Below, one piece after another: positions 60,339 through 64,000 of a stretch of DNA of 64,000 bases. The notes beneath the pieces were generated by a model that was not told where the DNA came from, did no database searches, and worked only from the letters and a program-made list of their open reading frames with translations. Made by a program: the position numbers and the translations under genes. Positions within the stretch are counted from its first letter, which is position 1. Every line of letters begins with the position of its first letter. The stretch is taken from positions 124,001 to 188,000 of the forward strand of contig NZ_CAJGBF010000004.1 in the NCBI RefSeq assembly GCF_904424705.1. Reading direction: 5' to 3'. The stretch is from Rossellomorea arthrocnemi (GTDB lineage Bacteria; Bacillota; Bacilli; Bacillales; Bacillaceae_B).

Positions 60339-60965
60339 TCATTCAGCAGAAACGGCTGGTTTTCCCATCGTTTTTTTCTCGAAGAGCTGTTCGAATATCG
60401 GGAAGCTGTATTGAACGACGAAGCCTAATGTAAGGGTCACAATGATGGTTCCGATTCCGATATCTCCTTTGAAGAGGAAAGCCAGAGAAAGGGCAAACCC
60501 TTCACTGATGATCCGGGAGTTTCGAAGGTTTAACCCGAAACGTGTGTGGATCGCCACCATGAGTGTATCCATCGGGCTTGCCGGAAACTTTGCCTGCAGG
60601 TAAATCGCGATTCCGATCCCCATTGTCAGAATCCCGGAAGCTAGTGCAATCAGCTGATTCATCAACAAGTCGGGAGTATAATCGTTAAAGACAACGAGCA
60701 GCCAAAAATCGATTAACATCCCGATAACCAGAATAGATCCTGCCGCTAATACATCCGGCTTTTCCTTCATTATAAGGGCATTAAGGCCAATCAATACAAC
60801 TCCATTGATAAAAACGGCTGTCCCCACTGTAATTTCAAACATATTTGATTCGCCCACTGCAAGGGCATCCCAGGCAGAGGCGCCAAGGCCGGATTTAATG
60901 ATGAGGGCAACCCCCATCGTCAAAACGAAAAGTCCAATCGTAAAATACAAACATCTGCGTTTCAT
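60339..60965 (-). CDS. YczE/YyaS/YitT family membrane protein
   Basis: A 208-residue protein with five hydrophobic segments: GVALIIKSGLGASAWDALAVG near the N-terminus, and IAIYLQAKFPASPMDTLMVAIHTRFG in the middle, which are the family signature positions. Function is unknown; B. subtilis YczE affects surfactin-related regulation in some strains. ATG 60965 follows AAGGAG with 9 nt spacing; an ATG at 60971 is also possible. Confidence 0.8.
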   Translation of the reverse strand: MKRRCLYFTIGLFVLTMGVALIIKSGLGASAWDALAVGESNMFEITVGTAVFINGVVLIGLNALIMKEKPDVLAAGSILVIGMLIDFWLLVVFNDYTPDLLMNQLIALASGILTMGIGIAIYLQAKFPASPMDTLMVAIHTRFGLNLRNSRIISEGFALSLAFLFKGDIGIGTIIVTLTLGFVVQYSFPIFEQLFEKKTMGKPAVSAE

Positions 60966-61195
60966 CCACATAAACTCCTTATCTGTAAACGTTATCATTC
61001 ATATACTTAAAAAAACAGACGAGCCACTTTGCGGTCATGTTAAAGTAGGAGGTCTGACATCTTTAAATCAATAGTAATAGTTTACTTCAAAACGAGCGGG
61101 AAGGCAAAGTTAATTTTTGTATGGGGAAGGGGAGGTGATATTCATGTTGAGTCGGGGGGATTGCATGGATTGCTGAATTCCTGGTAGGATGCATG

Positions 61196-61275
61196 ATCGT
61201 AGATATGGACACGGTATTTGCGGAAATTCTCGAACGGTTGATAAATTCAAATGAAGGTCGATAAATCCAAATAGT
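61196..61275. repeat. Degenerate 20-bp-period repeats (GATAAATYCAAAT)
   Basis: GGTTGATAAATTCAAATGAA (61236-61255) and GGTCGATAAATCCAAATAGT (61256-61275) are consecutive 20-base units; two weaker units precede them (61196-61235). Confidence 0.6.
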
Positions 61276-61304
61276 AGTTCCCGAGGACAACTCTTCACTT
61301 ACTT

Positions 61305-61345
61305 AAAACAGCACCCGACCATAACAGATCAGGTGCTGTCACCAA
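61305..61345 (-). terminator. Terminator of yuzL
   Basis: ACAGCACC (61308-61315) pairs with GGTGCTGT (61332-61339), with an A-run at 61305-61308 that is a T-run on the minus strand. Confidence 0.75.
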
Positions 61346-61351
61346 ACATTT

Positions 61352-61489
61352 CTATGGTTGCTTCTTAAATTGATTGTTTTGACTGTTCCTCTTGCCGCCG
61401 CCGGCCATTTCAACCGTCGGACCGGCATCCCCCTTCACACTGGCTGCACTAACCCCAGCCTTAGAAGGATTCTTCTTCTGCTTCGCCAT
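61352..61489 (-). CDS. yuzL: YuzL-like small protein
   Basis: A 45-residue basic protein, MAKQKKNPSKAGVSAASVKG at the N-terminus, then GPTVEMAGGGKRNSQNNQFKKQ, matching the YuzL family of short Bacillus proteins of unknown function. ATG 61489 follows GGAGGTG with 6 nt spacing; upstream in-frame codons have no ribosome site. In B. subtilis it lies near fadN, as here. Confidence 0.85.
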   Translation of the reverse strand: MAKQKKNPSKAGVSAASVKGDAGPTVEMAGGGKRNSQNNQFKKQP

Positions 61490-61534
61490 CTCAAACACCT
61501 CCACTCCTAACATTCCCGCATCTCCAAATAAATA

Positions 61535-61656
61535 TGAGGGACGGACCTCCAAATTTCATTAGAAATGAAGAAAAAAACAAGTGAAAACCCTTTCGGAATA
61601 AGCTTTCAATAAAAATTGGGAGAAGAAATGGCCGTCTACCTAAGGTCCGTCCCTCA
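61535..61656. repeat. 122-bp element with GGGACGGACC inverted arms
   Basis: TGAGGGACGGACCT (61535-61548) and AGGTCCGTCCCTCA (61643-61656) are exact inverse complements 94 bases apart, flanked by ATAT/ATAT. The core is the one found in the terminators at 26703, 32770 and 44044, but here the arms are separated. Confidence 0.7.
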
Positions 61657-61801
61657 AAAATATCATATATATATATAGTAGGAAATCTTCTTGCTTTCTT
61701 TATCACTGGTGTGTGTGTTTGTGAATACGTTGTTCTAGACGGCTGCCCAGAAGGTGTGCGGGAATTATAGTGAATTTTTTGTAAATTTAAGCGTTTAAAT
61801 A

Positions 61802-61830
61802 TTGCGATATTTTAGAAAATCCGATATATT
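61802..61830 (+). promoter_or_regulatory. Candidate sigma-A promoter of fadN
   Basis: TTGCGA (61802-61807), 17-base spacer, TATATT (61825-61830). Confidence 0.55.
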
Positions 61831-61874
61831 AGATGTAACAGGAACTCATTCGAGTCTTTTTTTTAAGTAAAAAA

Positions 61875-61892
61875 TGAATGAGTATTCATTCA
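61875..61892. promoter_or_regulatory. FadR box
   Basis: TGAATGAGTATTCATTCA matches the B. subtilis FadR pattern TGAATGAMTANTCATTCA with one departure (G for M). It lies between the promoter and the fadN ribosome site, predicting repression until long-chain acyl-CoA binds FadR. Confidence 0.8.
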
Positions 61893-61917
61893 AAGTGTGT
61901 ATAAGGGGGAAATATCA

Positions 61918-64000
61918 TTGGTTCGTAGAATTCAGAAAGCCGCAGTGTTAGGATCAGGAGTCATGGGTTCAGGAATTGCCGCTCACCTTGCAAATATCGG
62001 CATCCCGACAATGTTATTAGATATTGTACCGAGAGAATTAACAGACGAACATAAAGCAAAGGGACTGACAGAAGAAAGTAAGGCATTTCGTAATCAGTTT
62101 AGTGAAAACGCTTTAAAAAAGCTCTTTAAACAGAAACCGGCACCATTAACGTCAAAGCAGAATGCTTCACTTATTACGGCAGGTAACTTCGAAGATGACC
62201 TTCAACGCATCGAAGATTGTGACTGGGTGATTGAAGTAGTCGTCGAGAATTTAGAGATCAAGAAGAAAGTATTCGAGCAAGTGGAACGCTACCGTAAGCC
62301 GGGAAGTATCATCAGCTCGAATACATCAGGTATTTCAATCGAGGCTATGTCAGAAGGAAGAAGCGATGACTTTCAGAAGAATTTCTTAGGCACACATTTC
62401 TTCAATCCACCTCGATACTTAAAGCTTCTTGAAGTGATCCCGACGAAGAAGACGGATCAGGAAGTTGTAAGCTTTATGAAAACATTTGGTGAAGAAGTCC
62501 TTGGTAAAGGTGTCGTCATGGCAAAGGATACGCCAAACTTCATTGCGAACCGAATTGGAACATACGGATTGCTGGTCACGGTACAAGAAATGCTGAAGGG
62601 CGGCTATTCTGTTGGGGAAGTAGATTCCATAACGGGACCAATGATCGGGAGACCGAAAAGTGCTACCTTCCGCACCCTTGATGTGGTTGGGCTTGATACA
62701 TTCGCCCATGTTGCGAAGAATGTGTACGACCAAGTGGACGGCGAAGAGAAAAAGGTATTCGAAGTACCGGACTTTATGCGAAAAATGCTTGAAAACGGTT
62801 GGCTCGGGAGTAAGAGCGGACAGGGATTCTTCCTCAAGAAGGGAAAAGAAATTTTGGAGCTCAATCCTGAAACATTGGAATATCAGCCGCGGAAAAAGCT
62901 GAAAACAGCTTCACTGGAAATGGCGAAAAACGAAAAAGGCTTAAAAAATAAATTAAAATCACTTGTCTATGCGAAGGATCAGGCAGGTACGCTCCTATGG
63001 AATATCGTTACACCGGTCTTAAACTATTCGGCTCAGCTCCATGGTGAGATTGCGGATGATATTGTCGGTATCGATCAAGCCATGAAATGGGGCTTTGGAT
63101 GGGAAATGGGTCCATTTGAAACGTGGGATGCCATCGGGGTTGAGAAGTCGGTTTCCCGGATGAAGGAAGAAGGCGTAAAGGTACCTGAATGGGTTGACAC
63201 TATGCTTGCTGAAGGCCACTCCACTTTCTATAAAGAAGAAGAGGGTGAGCGCTACTTCTATCACGGTGGAGACTATCAACTTGTCGAACGAAATCCAAAG
63301 GTGCTCGATTTAAAGGCTCTTAAGAAGCAAGGGAAGCTGATCAAAAAAAATTCCGGCGCAAGCTTGATCGATATCGGTGACGGAATCGCTCTTCTGGAAT
63401 TCCACTCTCCAAACAACGCAATTGGTATGGATATCACGCAAATGATCAATTTTGCCGTTGATGAAGTAGAGAAGAACTACAAAGGACTCGTCATCGGAAA
63501 CCACGGTAAGAACTTCTGTGTTGGAGCGAACCTGGCGATGATTCTAATGGAAGCACAGGATGATAACGTTTTTGAAATCGATATGGTCGTCAAACATTTC
63601 CAACAGGCGATGATGAAGATCAAATATTCTCAGAGACCAGTGGTGGCAGCACCATTCGGTATGACCTTAGGCGGTGGGAGCGAAGTCTGCTTACCGGCTG
63701 CCCACATTCAGGCATCCATGGAAACCTACATGGGCTTGGTCGAAGTCGGAGTAGGATTGATCCCTGGTGGAGGGGGAAATAAAGAGCTATATATGAAGCA
63801 CTTAGCCAACCTGCCAAACGGTGTGGAATTCGATCTTCAAAAAGTGGCCAATAAAGTATTCGAAACGATTGCTATGGCGAAGGTTTCCACATCTGGTGAT
63901 GAAGCAAGGGACAACAACTTCTTAAGTAAAGCAGATGGTGTAAGTGTCAACAATGATCATCTGCTGTATGACGCAAAGCAGGCAGCACTTAGCCTATTCG
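61918..64000 (+). CDS. fadN: FadN-type 3-hydroxyacyl-CoA dehydrogenase/enoyl-CoA hydratase, 3' end beyond window
   Basis: The gene runs off the right edge after about 694 codons; B. subtilis FadN is about 789 residues. The N-terminal NAD domain begins KAAVLGSGVMGSGIAAHLAN, catalytic segments GTHFFNPPRYLKLLEVIP and FIANRIG follow, then a C-terminal crotonase-like part with FCVGANLAMIL and GLGGGSEVCLPAAHIQASMETYMGLVEVGVGLIPGGGGNKEL read as TLGGGSEVCLPA. It catalyses two beta-oxidation steps. Start TTG 61918 follows AAGGGGGA with 7 nt spacing. A FadR box upstream supports fatty acid induction. Confidence 0.95.
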   Translation, partial: MVRRIQKAAVLGSGVMGSGIAAHLANIGIPTMLLDIVPRELTDEHKAKGLTEESKAFRNQFSENALKKLFKQKPAPLTSKQNASLITAGNFEDDLQRIEDCDWVIEVVVENLEIKKKVFEQVERYRKPGSIISSNTSGISIEAMSEGRSDDFQKNFLGTHFFNPPRYLKLLEVIPTKKTDQEVVSFMKTFGEEVLGKGVVMAKDTPNFIANRIGTYGLLVTVQEMLKGGYSVGEVDSITGPMIGRPKSATFRTLDVVGLDTFAHVAKNVYDQVDGEEKKVFEVPDFMRKMLENGWLGSKSGQGFFLKKGKEILELNPETLEYQPRKKLKTASLEMAKNEKGLKNKLKSLVYAKDQAGTLLWNIVTPVLNYSAQLHGEIADDIVGIDQAMKWGFGWEMGPFETWDAIGVEKSVSRMKEEGVKVPEWVDTMLAEGHSTFYKEEEGERYFYHGGDYQLVERNPKVLDLKALKKQGKLIKKNSGASLIDIGDGIALLEFHSPNNAIGMDITQMINFAVDEVEKNYKGLVIGNHGKNFCVGANLAMILMEAQDDNVFEIDMVVKHFQQAMMKIKYSQRPVVAAPFGMTLGGGSEVCLPAAHIQASMETYMGLVEVGVGLIPGGGGNKELYMKHLANLPNGVEFDLQKVANKVFETIAMAKVSTSGDEARDNNFLSKADGVSVNNDHLLYDAKQAALSLF

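Larger units (their letters stand above)
60966..61351. other. Gap with 20-bp repeats and terminator
   Basis: This 386-base gap has no ORF with a ribosome site. It holds the tandem-like units at 61196-61275 and the terminator at 61305-61345. Confidence 0.55.
61490..61917 (+). promoter_or_regulatory. Upstream region of fadN
   Basis: This 428-base gap has no supported ORF. It holds an inverted-repeat element (61535-61656), an AT-rich stretch of TATATA (61663-61676), the fadN promoter (61802-61830) and the FadR box (61875-61892). Confidence 0.6.

Noticed and set aside
1..64000. tRNA or rRNA genes and riboswitches
   Set aside because: No cloverleaf, T-box or aptamer pattern was recognised in the gaps; lysC lacks a lysine riboswitch leader in its 110-base upstream gap.

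Overview
This window comes from an endospore-forming Bacillaceae chromosome (Bacillus sensu lato; the species cannot be fixed from the sequence). Signs are strong AGGAGG ribosome sites, frequent TTG/GTG starts, spore coat, SASP and GerA genes, and gene order close to the B. subtilis yusU-yusV-yusN-fadM-yuzL-fadN neighbourhood at the right end. No tRNA, rRNA, CRISPR array, phage or intact insertion sequence was seen.

Layout. 1-4.7 kb: coat protein, LysE exporter, YqcI/YcgG protein, amino acid permease, amidinohydrolase. 5.1-15 kb: Fur-boxed operon for a citrate-hydroxamate siderophore in the order aminotransferase, decarboxylase, NIS synthetase, acetyltransferase, N-monooxygenase, NIS synthetase, with an aspartokinase after it. 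This is the rhbABCDEF order and predicts schizokinen or a near relative. 15-26.7 kb: neutral protease, MarR/MFS pair, Fur-boxed flavodoxin broken by two compensating single-base shifts and followed by a degenerate PD-(D/E)XK iron-sulfur protein, an MFS carrier, a NERD protein, and a divergent HxlR/catE-like pair. 26.7-36 kb: small repetitive proteins, an NAPE-PLD-like hydrolase, a tightly overlapped operon of response regulator, histidine kinase, membrane-anchored MsrAB and Crp/Fnr regulator, then ohr/ohrR. 36-45.6 kb: flavoprotein, DEAD helicase, second amidinohydrolase, Pho-boxed alkaline phosphatase, two SASPs, lipase-like protein, thioredoxin, Gfo/Idh dehydrogenase. 45.6-49.3 kb: gerAA-AB-AC germinant receptor. 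49.5-54.6 kb: Fur-boxed siderophore uptake genes matching yfiY, yfiZ, yfhA and yusV plus an FhuF-like reductase. 54.8-64 kb: coat proteins, proline dehydrogenase, antiporter, BASS carrier, YczE-family protein, yuzL, and fadN running off the end behind a FadR box.

The strongest theme is iron: synthesis (5-15 kb), a Fur-controlled flavodoxin (20.9 kb) and uptake plus reduction (49.5-54.3 kb) form one regulon with six recognisable Fur sites, four near-perfect or perfect. A second theme is redox defence (MsrAB operon, Ohr/OhrR, HxlR/VOC, thioredoxin).

The non-coding part holds dispersed families: a MITE-like element with a CCGAACGAT hairpin and 10-bp terminal inverted repeats (one full, two decayed copies), a 126-bp palindrome homologous to its inner module, four inverted repeats with a GGGACGGACC core that mostly act as terminators, and 20-bp-period tandem arrays.
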